49,073 nucleotides of DNA from Vulcanimicrobiota bacterium (GTDB lineage Bacteria > Vulcanimicrobiota > JAJTBE01): positions 1 to 49,073 of the forward strand of contig JAIORV010000046.1 in assembly GCA_021107945.1 (NCBI GenBank). Reading direction: 5' to 3'. The position numbers and the translations under genes are program-made. The notes beneath the pieces were generated by a model. The model did no database searches. It was not told the DNA's origin and worked only from the letters and a program-made list of their open reading frames with translations. Positions within the stretch are counted from its first letter, which is position 1, and each line of letters opens with the position of its first letter. Positions 1 through 7,214 of this stretch are shown here, in pieces.

Positions 1-14
1 GAAGGTTGCTTATT

Positions 15-917
15 TCATGCCAAGATTCCTACTTTGACAAAAAACATGTGCACCCAATTGGTTAACAAAAACAAAGGCGTACTACCTTCTTTATCCTTCG
101 CATTGACATCCGCCCCTTTATCTATGAGAAGTTTTGCTGTATATGGATGTCCCAACGCAGATGCCGCGTGCAATGGTGTTATGCCGTCGGTAGTCACCGC
201 ATTGACATCCGCCCCTCTATCTATGAGAAGTTTTGCTGTCTCTCTATCGGATGTCAATTCTGTACATCCCGACATAATTGCCGCGTGCAATGGTGTTATG
301 CCGTCGGTACCCTTCGCATTGACATCCGCCCCTTTTGATATGAGAAGATTTGCTGTATCTATATATCCCAACGCAGATGCCGCGTGCAATGGTGTTATGC
401 CGTCGGTAGTCATCGCATTGACATCCGCCCCTTTTGATATGAGAAGATTTGCTGTATCTGTATATCCCAACTCAGATGCCTTGTACAATGGCGTTATGCC
501 GTCGGTAGTCACCGCATTAACATCCGCCCCTTTTGATATGAGAAGATTTGCTGTATCTGTATCTCCCATAGATGCCTTGTGCAATGGCGTTAAGCCGTCG
601 GTAGTCACCGCATTAACATCCGCCCCTTTTGATATGAGAAGATTTGCTGTATCTGTATCTCCCATAGATGCCTTGTGCAATGGCGTTAAGCCGTCGGTAG
701 TCACCGCATTAACATCCGCCCCTTTTGATATGAGAAGATTTGCTGTATCTGTATCTCCTCTATAAGCTGCCTCGTGTAATGGTGTCTCGCCGTAGGTAGT
801 CACCGCATTGACAACATCAGGAGATCGTTTAAGGATTTTTTCTACTCTTTTTTTATCTCCAGTTTCTATTGCACCATAAATATCATTATCTGCAAATAGC
901 CCAAAGATACCACCCAT
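15..917 (-). CDS. Ankyrin-repeat protein
   Basis: A protein of 300 residues made almost entirely of ankyrin repeats, recognised by recurring G-x-TPLH-x-A and LL-I-x-x-GADVNA. After a short N-terminal helix (about residues 1-35) there are roughly eight repeats. Ankyrin repeats bind other proteins, and no catalytic domain is visible. No signal peptide or membrane segment is seen, so it is probably cytoplasmic. The ATG has GGAGGG five bases upstream. Two middle repeats are 32 rather than 33 residues because of a one-codon loss, and they are identical at the DNA level. The last repeat breaks after G-STPL into a non-ankyrin tail of about 18 residues, which may be a diverged cap or the result of a frameshift. 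Partner unknown. Confidence 0.85.
   Translation of the reverse strand: MGGIFGLFADNDIYGAIETGDKKRVEKILKRSPDVVNAVTTYGETPLHEAAYRGDTDTANLLISKGADVNAVTTDGLTPLHKASMGDTDTANLLISKGADVNAVTTDGLTPLHKASMGDTDTANLLISKGADVNAVTTDGITPLYKASELGYTDTANLLISKGADVNAMTTDGITPLHAASALGYIDTANLLISKGADVNAKGTDGITPLHAAIMSGCTELTSDRETAKLLIDRGADVNAVTTDGITPLHAASALGHPYTAKLLIDKGADVNAKDKEGSTPLFLLTNWVHMFFVKVGILA
498..758. repeat. Exact 96-bp tandem repeat inside the ankyrin gene
   Basis: A 96-bp unit repeats without any mismatch for about 2.7 copies: the same text starts at 541, 637 and 733, and identity runs from 498 to 758. Each unit encodes one 32-residue ankyrin repeat. Neighbouring repeats in the same gene differ at many positions, so this is a recent in-frame duplication or gene-conversion tract. 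Confidence 0.9.
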
Positions 918-969
918 AAGTTCCCTCCATTTTTTATTTAACTTAAACCCAGAAGCAATTTCCTCAATA

Positions 970-1470
970 TTATCTTTTCCCCCTCCTCCAGTCCCAAGGT
1001 GGGATCGGGTTCTTCCCCTGCCACAGTCCCCGCTTCGCCTTACGGGCTTCGTTCTCCAGCTTCCCCAACTTCTTGTCTTTCGAGTAATACCTGTACCACC
1101 AAGCCAGCCCCGCCTTCAAGAGTTCCCGGCTCAAATCTTTGTTGTCTGGCAATTTTACCCATCCCAGAGTCCTCTTGTACTTGTCTCTTTTTCTGTACTT
1201 CACCTTTACGGTTTTAAACCTTGTCTTCCTGGCCGTGAATCTTTTCGCCTCATACCCATAAGGTTGGTTCAGTTCCGGACAGTCTATCCCCAGGAGCCGA
1301 ACCTTCTCCTCTTTTCCGTCATGCATTACCAAAATAGTATCTCCGTCGGCAACCCTTACCACTTTGCCGGTGAATTCCCGATACCTGGTTGTCCAAAAAT
1401 AAAGGATTGCCAAAAAGAGGATTAAAACAGCCCAGAATAGAGGCTTTCGCATTAACTTCTTTAACTTCAT
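970..1470 (-). CDS. Membrane-anchored thermonuclease-like (SNase) protein
   Basis: A protein of 166 residues with an N-terminal membrane anchor (about residues 10-27, LFWAVLILFLAILYFW) followed by a staphylococcal-nuclease domain. Family signatures are RVADGDTI, RLLGIDCPE and the later KYKRTLGWV, which together supply the Asp, Arg and Glu residues used for calcium binding and phosphodiester cleavage. The C-terminus ends in a basic, Trp-rich segment (GLWQ...PPWDW) typical of bacterial SNase proteins. It is probably an anchored or extracytoplasmic DNA/RNA-degrading enzyme used in nutrient scavenging or DNA uptake; that role is inference. It lies 52 bp upstream of the ankyrin gene on the same strand, so co-transcription is possible. 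Confidence 0.88.
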   Translation of the reverse strand: MKLKKLMRKPLFWAVLILFLAILYFWTTRYREFTGKVVRVADGDTILVMHDGKEEKVRLLGIDCPELNQPYGYEAKRFTARKTRFKTVKVKYRKRDKYKRTLGWVKLPDNKDLSRELLKAGLAWWYRYYSKDKKLGKLENEARKAKRGLWQGKNPIPPWDWRRGKR

Positions 1471-1741
1471 AGTCGATTACTCCCCCCTTATCTCCATACT
1501 CCTTCAAGGAATACGGATTCTCCAACTTATACCTTTTGTGTCCCGTCCCGTTAATTTTTTAATATTTCGTTAATATCATCTTTTTCCTTTTATTAGTCAA
1601 TTATAATTCAGGGTGTCCCGCCCCGGTCAATAGTTCAATCGGAGGATATATCATTATCTTTTGATAGGGGAAATGTTATCTTTTGGGTACCGATACATTA
1701 ACACTCCTTATTCAAGTGTTGAAATTGAATTATCCCCGGAT

Positions 1742-2167
1742 TCATTTAAAAATATCCCTGTCCTGCCACAGGGTCCCCCTTATTTCACCGGATACGCGGC
1801 ACTTTGTCACTTGTTGTGGAGCGGGCTTCTCAATTTTTGGAAGCCTGACATGTTTTTTCAGTTCCTTTTGTCCCGGTTGTATTGTAATCGTATCCATGTA
1901 ATCCCTGTACCCACTGCACGAAGCTTTAATAGTATGAGTTCCCGGGGGAACATTCTTGATTTTATAGGCTCCGCTTCCCGTGAAATCCGTGAAAGAGCCT
2001 ATGGTGACCGTCACATTGGAAATCACCCCACCATCCGAGTCATAAGTCCATCCATATACCCTACATCTCTGTTTATTGCTTGCTTCCTGTGAAAAAGCGG
2101 AATAAGTCAATGCAAATAGAAGTATTACAAATAATCCTATGAACAGAAACCCTGAAAAACGTTTCAT
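1742..2167 (-). CDS. Small secreted protein with carboxypeptidase-regulatory-like domain
   Basis: A protein of 141 residues. Residues 1-26 form a clear signal peptide (basic start, hydrophobic core, cleavage near AFSQ). Residues about 35-110 match the Ig-like carboxypeptidase regulatory fold: V-YGWTYDSDGG, a TDFTGSGAYKIKNVPPG turn and TIKASCSGY. Such domains are structural or adhesive modules of secreted proteins. The tail after residue 110 is Pro/Lys rich and has no recognised domain. GGAGG lies eight bases before the ATG. The upstream stretch 2168-2339 holds no gene, and neither does 1526-1741. Confidence 0.7.
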   Translation of the reverse strand: MKRFSGFLFIGLFVILLFALTYSAFSQEASNKQRCRVYGWTYDSDGGVISNVTVTIGSFTDFTGSGAYKIKNVPPGTHTIKASCSGYRDYMDTITIQPGQKELKKHVRLPKIEKPAPQQVTKCRVSGEIRGTLWQDRDIFK

Positions 2168-2339
2168 CTATTTTCCCTCCTCAAATTTTATGTATTCCTC
2201 ATATCCGGCAGGCAGGAAATAATACCTTATTTAATGAATTTCCTCCGGATTTTTCATCCCCTGCATTCCAGGTGAAAAAGGTATTATAAAGAAACATATA
2301 TTCAGAGCGTATTCATACAAGTGGAAAACGGAGGTAGAT

Positions 2340-3461
2340 TTGCTCAAAATATCCGCATACAAGACGAATTTCAAAATTGATCCGCCCATATCAATCTCGT
2401 TTCACACATGGCATTACAGAGAGAATGTGCTTGTTTTCCTGAAATACAAAGGGTTGGAAGGAGTCGGTGAAGCTTCGCCTTTCAAGCCTATCACAGGAGA
2501 TTCACAGCAGGAGGTAATCAGTGAAGTAATGTCTCTTGAGGGGATTCCCTTTGATCCTGAAAAGAACGGACTCGAAGATCTCCATTCCTTTCTTGATGAG
2601 AAAATCAAATCACAAACATTAAAGGCGGCGATAGATTTTGCTTATCACGATCTTATTGGAAAAATAAAAGGTATTCCCGTTTATAAGATATATGCGGAGA
2701 AAGTGTGCCCGGTGGACAATTCCATAACGGTAACGATTCAGGATTCCATCAGGAAGACGGCGGAGGAAGCGGCCGGAATATTTCAAAAATATCCTCATTT
2801 GAAGATCATGAAAATAAAGCTAATGGGCGATGGGATGGACATTGACAGAACCAGGGCCATAAGAAATATCTCTCCGGAAAATATGCGGTTTGTACTTGAC
2901 GCGAACCAGGGCTATGATGACCCCGACAAAGCCTTGGCTGAGTTGAGAGAGATGGCCGCGATTCTCCGGGATGTGATTCTCGTGGAGCAACCCTGCCCAA
3001 AAGAAAACCTGGATATGATGAAGTTTATTGACGAGAACCTGCCGGATATTCCCATATTTGCGGACGAATCAGCGGCGACGGTTGAAGATGTTGCCCGTAT
3101 CATCGAGAAAAGGGCGGCAAGAGGTGTAAACATAAAACTCCAGAAAGCAGGGGGTATATATCCCTCAAAAAAGATTGCCCGTATGTGCCGGGATGCAGGT
3201 TTGAAGATTATGGTGGGAGCGATGTTAGGCGGCCCTGTGTCGGCGTCCGCAGGTGCTCATTTCGCATGCTCAACCCCGGGACTCGTCCTGACCGATCTCG
3301 ACTGGGATCTGGATGTACCCCCATACACCGACAAAATAGCGGATTTCAGAAACGGCCAAAGAATACCGCCAGAGGAAGTGGGACTGGGGATCGATATTGA
3401 CTTTGATAAGATGAATGAATTAGTCAAATCCGGCGATCTGATCCTTGAGAAGATAAGGTAA
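2340..3461 (+). CDS. L-Ala-D/L-Glu (dipeptide) epimerase, enolase superfamily
   Basis: A 373-residue enolase-superfamily enzyme of the muconate-lactonising/dipeptide-epimerase group. The N-terminal capping domain (about 1-125) is followed by the barrel with the KIK catalytic lysine motif (158-160), metal ligands D187 (VLDANQ), E216 (VEQP) and D242 (ADES), and the second lysine in KLQK (266-269). The DLDWDLDVPP segment near the end resembles the substrate-recognition loop of Ala-Glu epimerases. These enzymes convert L-Ala-D-Glu to L-Ala-L-Glu during murein peptide recycling. Other dipeptide specificities exist, so the substrate is inferred. The start is TTG at 2340, chosen because GGAGG at 2330-2334 lies five bases upstream and no ATG fits. 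Confidence 0.85.
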   Translation: MLKISAYKTNFKIDPPISISFHTWHYRENVLVFLKYKGLEGVGEASPFKPITGDSQQEVISEVMSLEGIPFDPEKNGLEDLHSFLDEKIKSQTLKAAIDFAYHDLIGKIKGIPVYKIYAEKVCPVDNSITVTIQDSIRKTAEEAAGIFQKYPHLKIMKIKLMGDGMDIDRTRAIRNISPENMRFVLDANQGYDDPDKALAELREMAAILRDVILVEQPCPKENLDMMKFIDENLPDIPIFADESAATVEDVARIIEKRAARGVNIKLQKAGGIYPSKKIARMCRDAGLKIMVGAMLGGPVSASAGAHFACSTPGLVLTDLDWDLDVPPYTDKIADFRNGQRIPPEEVGLGIDIDFDKMNELVKSGDLILEKIR

Positions 3462-3477
3462 AGAACTATACTTCAAT

Positions 3478-3640
3478 CAGGACTTACACAAACGTCATTC
3501 CGAACTTGTTTCGGAATCTAACAACGACAACCTTTTTTCAATAGATCCTGAAACAAGCTCAGGATGCTTGCTCTGTATTCATTTCAGAGACGAAACCAAG
3601 CTATCTTATCTGAAAAACGAGTAACTCCTATTCAATATAT
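3478..3640. repeat. Intergenic palindromic repeats downstream of the epimerase gene
   Basis: This stretch has no gene. It starts with CAGGACTTACACA (3478-3490), which is found again at 23250. It then contains a hairpin ATTCCGAA...TTCGGAAT and a second hairpin CCTGAA-acaag-CTCAGG (about 3547-3562). The second is related to copies near 41776 and 41975. An imperfect inverted copy of the starting motif occurs near 3623-3631. It may be a small non-autonomous element. Confidence 0.55.
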
Positions 3641-3649
3641 CTACAAACT

Positions 3650-3682
3650 AAAAAACCCACCGTTCCCTTGAAACAGTGGGTT
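3650..3682 (-). terminator. Rho-independent terminator of the tRNA operon
   Basis: On the minus strand a stem AACCCAC/GTGGGTT closes a 15-base loop and is followed directly by a run of T. It lies eight bases beyond the 3' end of the tRNA-Arg gene and ends the tRNA transcript. Confidence 0.8.
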
Positions 3683-3690
3683 CCCTTGCA

Positions 3691-3763
3691 AGCGCCCGAG
3701 AGGATTTGAACCTCCGGCCTACTGATTCGTAGTCAGGCGCTCTATCCGCTGAGCTACGGGCGC
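3691..3763 (-). tRNA. trnR(ACG): tRNA-Arg (ACG)
   Basis: A 73-nt cloverleaf: acceptor GCGCCCG/CGGGCGC, D-stem GCTC/GAGC, anticodon loop CTACGAA with anticodon ACG, and T-arm GGAGG-TTCAAAT-CCTCT. It reads CGN arginine codons after A34 is deaminated to inosine. CCA is not encoded, unlike in the adjacent tRNA-Ser. Confidence 0.95.
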
Positions 3764-3768
3764 AAGAA

Positions 3769-3864
<96 letters not shown>

Positions 3865-3878
3865 GTCGAAGCTTTTAT

Positions 3879-3907
3879 ATTTTAGCACATTTCATTTTCA
3901 CGATCAA
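3879..3907 (-). promoter_or_regulatory. Sigma-70-type promoter of the tRNA operon
   Basis: On the minus strand TTGATC (3902-3907) and TAAAAT (3879-3884) are separated by exactly 17 bp. The -10 box lies 14 bp upstream of the mature tRNA-Ser 5' end. Box similarity, spacing and position agree. Confidence 0.7.
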
Positions 3908-4046
3908 TAGGATAATGTTTATTTATGGATTTTATTTTAAATATTAAACAGATGACCTATACCCACATACCTATTCGCCATAAAGTGGTTTTATTGCAGC
4001 CGGGAAACCAGTAATGTCCAAAGAACCTATTTAATATGGTTTATTT

Positions 4047-4082
4047 GGGGAAGAAACTTTTTTGAAAAAATGTTTCTTCCCC
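4047..4082. repeat. Long perfect-arm hairpin downstream of the Fic/Doc gene
   Basis: An 11-bp perfect stem GGGGAAGAAAC/GTTTCTTCCCC encloses T6-G-A6, which extends the stem with one bulge. It lies 30 bp beyond the restored stop of the toxin gene. There is no T-run on either side, so it could be a transcript-end stabiliser or a repeat remnant. The rest of 3908-4046 holds no gene that I can see. Confidence 0.6.
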
Positions 4083-4111
4083 AGATCCCATCCGATTCCA
4101 TCCTTAAAACC

Positions 4112-4515
4112 TCAAGATTTCTTAACAATGTATTTTTCACTAAACCAATTTGTAACATACTCCAAATCATATCGTTTTTCGGCAATACCCGTGGCAATAT
4201 CTACAATTTCGTCGCTATGAACGGGGTTTCTTTCATAGGCTCCTTTTTTTTTAAAAAGGACATAGCGAAACTCATTCCTGTTCTTTTATTGCCATCACAG
4301 AAGATATAGCCATCAATAATTCTATGTGCATAAAAAGCGGCTTTTTGGTGGAAAGTTTTATGATGATCGTCATTTTTAACATCTTCCACTAAATAATCAA
4401 GGCTATTCTCATTACTGAGATTGTTGTCATTTTTGGAACGAAAACAGGGTCCCTCAATATCCTGGTTATTCCTTATTATGTCTTCTTTTGTGAGATAGCA
4501 TTTACATTTCTGCAA
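4112..4515 (-). pseudogene. Fic/Doc-type toxin with frameshift and active-site His to Tyr change
   Basis: The open frame from 4515 gives YLTKEDII...IFCDGNKRTGMSFAMSFLKK and stops at 4201. Just after the FLKK codons lies an A9 run (minus strand, complement of 4244-4252). In the next frame the sequence continues without a stop as GAYERNPVHSDEIVDIATGI... for 43 residues to TGA at 4112-4114. That is exactly the C-terminal helix expected for a death-on-curing protein, so one extra A would restore about 134 residues. Fic/Doc enzymes transfer AMP or phosphate to targets using the His of HPFxDGNKR. Here that position is Tyr70 (YIFCDGNKR, codon TAT; CAT would be His). The start is a TTG overlapping the upstream gene by 14 bp. 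The toxin is probably inactive, unless slippage occurs or the A9 count is a sequencing error. Confidence 0.75.
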
Positions 4516-4894
4516 GTTTCAACCAAGCCTTTTTGTGTCTTTCCTTTATATTTTTATCAATAATAATATCTATTTCATCATAATACTTCTCAATATTATC
4601 CTCTATTTCTTCCATAAATTTTTTCATTGCTTCCGAAGGAGTGTTTGCAGAAAGTGAGATTTTCAGCTTCTTGTTCTCAGCCTTGAATCCTTTGCCAAAA
4701 ATAGATAAAGTAACAACTATGGGTTTTTTGAGCAGAGTGGTTTTTGTTGAAAGAAGAGGAACTTCCAATTTTTCCTTGTTGTTCAAATATTTAACATATT
4801 TTTCACAGGAATCAAATTCCAATCTATTTTTTTTACTATATTGATTGCCTTTGCTATCTTTTATTACATCAGGAACATCGTTTAGAATACTCAT
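4502..4894 (-). CDS. Putative antitoxin partner of the Fic/Doc protein
   Basis: A 130-residue, charged, soluble protein that I do not recognise as a known family. It has an N-terminal beta-rich part (about 1-85, including VPLLSTKTTLLKKPIVVTLS) and a C-terminal acidic/basic helix (about 88-130, EAMKKFMEEIEDNIEKYYDEI). Its 3' end overlaps the Fic/Doc gene by 14 bp, an arrangement typical of antitoxin-toxin pairs, so an antitoxin role is inferred from context only. GAGGGGTGA precedes the ATG. Like the toxin it is clearly more AT-rich than the flanking genes, consistent with acquisition as a unit. No helix-turn-helix is obvious. Confidence 0.6.
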   Translation of the reverse strand: MSILNDVPDVIKDSKGNQYSKKNRLEFDSCEKYVKYLNNKEKLEVPLLSTKTTLLKKPIVVTLSIFGKGFKAENKKLKISLSANTPSEAMKKFMEEIEDNIEKYYDEIDIIIDKNIKERHKKAWLKLAEM

Positions 4895-4974
4895 ATCACG
4901 TCACCCCTCAAATATTGTCTGTAAGAATCAGTGATTGACTCTTCGAAAATATTCTTACAAATTCTATGCCCCAT
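4891..4974 (-). CDS. Possible 27-residue ORF overlapping the antitoxin start
   Basis: ATG at 4972-4974 opens a frame encoding MGHRICKNIFEESITDSY... that ends in TGA at 4891-4893. It overlaps the antitoxin ATG as ATGA, a hallmark of translational coupling. The frame stays open further upstream, back to the rarA stop codon, with plausible residues, so it may instead be the 3' remnant of a lost gene. No clear ribosome site precedes the ATG. The rest of the gap to rarA holds nothing else. Confidence 0.3.
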   Translation of the reverse strand: MGHRICKNIFEESITDSYRQYLRGDVI

Positions 4975-5046
4975 TTCTATCTCTCTGCTGTTCTCTTCTA
5001 TTCCGAATTTACCTTGATTTGAATATTGAAAAACAGGGCGCTGTCC

Positions 5047-6417
5047 CTAGTTTTTTCCCGATTTCTTCTCTCCCCACCAACTCTCCAGGCGTGCCTTCAT
5101 TCTCTTTTCATGTCCCAAGTTACCGGGTTCGTAGAAGCGTTTTTTGGAAAATCCCTCGGGCATGTAATCCGATTTGACGAAGTGTCCCGGGTAGTCGTGG
5201 GGATATTTATATTCTTTCCCATACCCCATTGCCTTCATTCCTCTTGTTACCGGGTTTCGAAGTTGGAACGGCACGGGAGGTTGATTTCCCTTTTCGACTT
5301 CTTCCCATGCCCTGTTCAATCCCATATATGCGGTGTTGCTCTTGGGGGCGCAGGCAAGATAAACCGTCGCCTCGGCAAGTGATATTCTCGCCTCCGGCAT
5401 GCCCACAAACTCAACTGCCTGATATGCGGCGTTTGCTACGTTAAGAGCGAATGGATCCGCAAGGCCTATGTCCTCGGCCGCAAGAATGACGACTCTTCTC
5501 GCCACGAACCTGGGATCCTCGCCGGCATGCAACATTCTTGCAAGATAATACAGGGCGGCATCGGGATCGGAGCCCCTCACGCTCTTGATAAATGCTGAAA
5601 TTGTGTTATAATGCTCTTCGCCTGTCCTGTCGTAGAGGGTCTTCCCCGACTGGATTGAATCCAGGAGATGATTTTCATTTATCCTTCGAATTCCGTCCTC
5701 AGCGGGATCCACAACCATTACCGCGGTCTCGAGGGCGTTCAGGGCAATGCGGGCATCACCGCCGCTTGCGTCAATAAGAAACCGGTATGCATCTGCGGAA
5801 AGCTCCACATTGAATTCAGCCAGACCTCTGTCTTTGTCCGCGAGCGCATGATCGATAATTTGCCTCAAGTGCTCCTCTTTGAGTGGCTCCATGCGGTAAA
5901 TTCTCGTGCGGGAAAGGAGAGGTGAGATTACCTCGAAATAAGGATTTTCAGTCGTTGCACCTATGAGAACAACCGCTCCCTTCTCGACATGGGGTAAAAA
6001 GGCATCCTGTTGAGCCTTGTTGAAGCGATGAATCTCGTCAATAAAGAGAACCGTCTTCTGGTGAAGTTTTTTTCGCCTTATGTCGGCCTCTTTTATCACA
6101 TTCCTTACATCCTTCACGCCGGAGTTCACGGCCGCAAGGCTTACCATATGCCCCGATGTTTTACTCTTTATAATGCGCGAGAGAGTTGTCTTGCCGCAAC
6201 CGGGCGGCCCCCATATAATAAATGAGGGAAAGGAATCTTTCTCTATAGCTGACCTGAGCATCTTCCCGGGTCCCAGGATATGATCCTGTCCCAGGAATTC
6301 ATCCAGGCTCTTTGGTCTCATTCGCTCCGCGAGGGGAGCTTTCCATCTGTTCTTTTCACCTGACAAGGATTTGTTACCTCCATAGTGAAAATGGTTGACT
6401 TGTGACGACAAGCACAT
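5047..6417 (-). CDS. rarA: Replication-associated recombination protein A (RarA/MgsA), AAA+ ATPase
   Basis: A clamp-loader-like AAA+ ATPase acting at stalled replication forks. PLAERMRPKSLDEFLGQ is followed by Walker A GPPGCGKTT, Walker B LFIDEIHRFNK, sensor 1 GATTENP and the C-terminal MgsA domain with GSDPDAALYYLARM and AAEDIGLADP, ending in KRFYEPGNLGHE. Length (about 440 residues) is normal for the family. The longest frame starts at ATG 6417. A better start is TTG at 6366, because GGAGG (6377-6381) lies ten bases upstream and the residues before it are not family-like. It is divergent from lexA with a short shared regulatory region, which suggests common damage or replication-stress control (inference). 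Confidence 0.95.
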   Translation of the reverse strand: MCLSSQVNHFHYGGNKSLSGEKNRWKAPLAERMRPKSLDEFLGQDHILGPGKMLRSAIEKDSFPSFIIWGPPGCGKTTLSRIIKSKTSGHMVSLAAVNSGVKDVRNVIKEADIRRKKLHQKTVLFIDEIHRFNKAQQDAFLPHVEKGAVVLIGATTENPYFEVISPLLSRTRIYRMEPLKEEHLRQIIDHALADKDRGLAEFNVELSADAYRFLIDASGGDARIALNALETAVMVVDPAEDGIRRINENHLLDSIQSGKTLYDRTGEEHYNTISAFIKSVRGSDPDAALYYLARMLHAGEDPRFVARRVVILAAEDIGLADPFALNVANAAYQAVEFVGMPEARISLAEATVYLACAPKSNTAYMGLNRAWEEVEKGNQPPVPFQLRNPVTRGMKAMGYGKEYKYPHDYPGHFVKSDYMPEGFSKKRFYEPGNLGHEKRMKARLESWWGEKKSGKN

Positions 6418-6443
6418 AGCGCGTTGCGCTCTTATGATATAAT
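6418..6443 (+). promoter_or_regulatory. lexA promoter with extended -10 and candidate operator
   Basis: TATAAT (6438-6443) preceded by TG at 6435-6436 is a perfect extended -10 box, 22 bp before the lexA ATG. Immediately upstream is the inverted repeat AGCGC-gtt-GCGCT (6418-6430), positioned over the -35 region, where a repressor would block RNA polymerase. It does not match the known LexA boxes of Proteobacteria or Firmicutes. The operator role is inferred from position and symmetry. Confidence 0.5.
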
Positions 6444-6464
6444 TGAAACGGTGTTGAAAATTAA

Positions 6465-7130
6465 ATGGACGAAAAACTAAAAAATCTTACTAAACGACAA
6501 CGCTCCATACTCAACTTCATAGTTAAATTTACCGACAAGAACGGGTTTCCTCCCACGATAAGGGATATTGGAAAAGCTGTGGGGTTATCATCCTCATCGA
6601 CAATTCACTTTCACCTCGGCAACCTGGAGAAGGTGGGACTCATACAGAGGGATCCCACAAAGCCAAGGGCTATGAAAGTATTGATATCTCCAGGCAACGG
6701 CAAGAAATCGGGTAAGAAGGAATCCGAGTCACCGGTTATTGAAAAACGGGAAGATGTAGTTGATTATCCCCTTGTAATTGGCTATCAGGAAGAGATTCCA
6801 TTTTTCAGTGAAAGAAATGTGGAGAAAATAATTCCTCTTCCGATTGAGCTTTTTGGAAGTCGGGAGGGATTTCTCCTCCGGATGCCCGGCAAGGGTATGA
6901 TCGATATCGGTATTAATGACGGCGATCTCTGCATAATGAAAAAAACGAACAGTGTTGATGATGGAGATATTGCAGTAATAGCGACGAACAGGGAAATGAC
7001 TGTAAAAAGGGTATTCAGACATCTGGGTGTATATCGTCTGGAGCCTGAGAACAGGCGAATGAATCCCGTGTATGTAAAGGAATTAAAAGTTCTCGGAAAG
7101 CTAACAGGAGTTTTACGCTTATTTTCTTAA
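6465..7130 (+). CDS. lexA: LexA-family repressor lacking the self-cleavage serine and cleavage site
   Basis: A 221-residue LexA homologue. The N-terminal winged helix-turn-helix (about 5-72: LTKRQRSILNFI, PPTIRDIGKAVGLSS) is complete, and the C-terminal S24 fold (100-221) aligns throughout. In active LexA a Ser in GMSM attacks an Ala-Gly bond. Here the segment reads PGKGMIDIGINDGD, with Gly144 (codon GGT) at the serine position, while the lysine K181 (MTVKR) is retained. The cleavage region, VAAGEP in E. coli, reads YQEEIP (107-112), so Ala-Gly is also gone. It should bind DNA and dimerise but not autocleave. LexA proteins with the same losses exist in some cyanobacteria and control non-SOS genes. 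It is divergent from rarA. Confidence 0.9.
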   Translation: MDEKLKNLTKRQRSILNFIVKFTDKNGFPPTIRDIGKAVGLSSSSTIHFHLGNLEKVGLIQRDPTKPRAMKVLISPGNGKKSGKKESESPVIEKREDVVDYPLVIGYQEEIPFFSERNVEKIIPLPIELFGSREGFLLRMPGKGMIDIGINDGDLCIMKKTNSVDDGDIAVIATNREMTVKRVFRHLGVYRLEPENRRMNPVYVKELKVLGKLTGVLRLFS

Positions 7131-7214
7131 GGAAGGAAAGAAGCTTAAAAGCAAGAAGTTAATATAAAAGATTCCAATAAATGACATTAATATGTCGGGA
7201 AAGGAGATCCCGGG

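Noticed and set aside
498-758. CRISPR array
   Set aside because: The repeats are 96 bp with no spacers and encode ankyrin units in frame.
34-765. Long + strand ORF of 243 codons opposite the ankyrin gene
   Set aside because: It is the mirror of the repeated ankyrin codons. The protein is a repeat of the same low-complexity text without a domain, and the - strand frame is a clear ankyrin protein.
4047-4082. Intrinsic terminator of the Fic/Doc gene
   Set aside because: The stem is perfect but the bases after it on the - strand are AAATAAACC, not a T-run.
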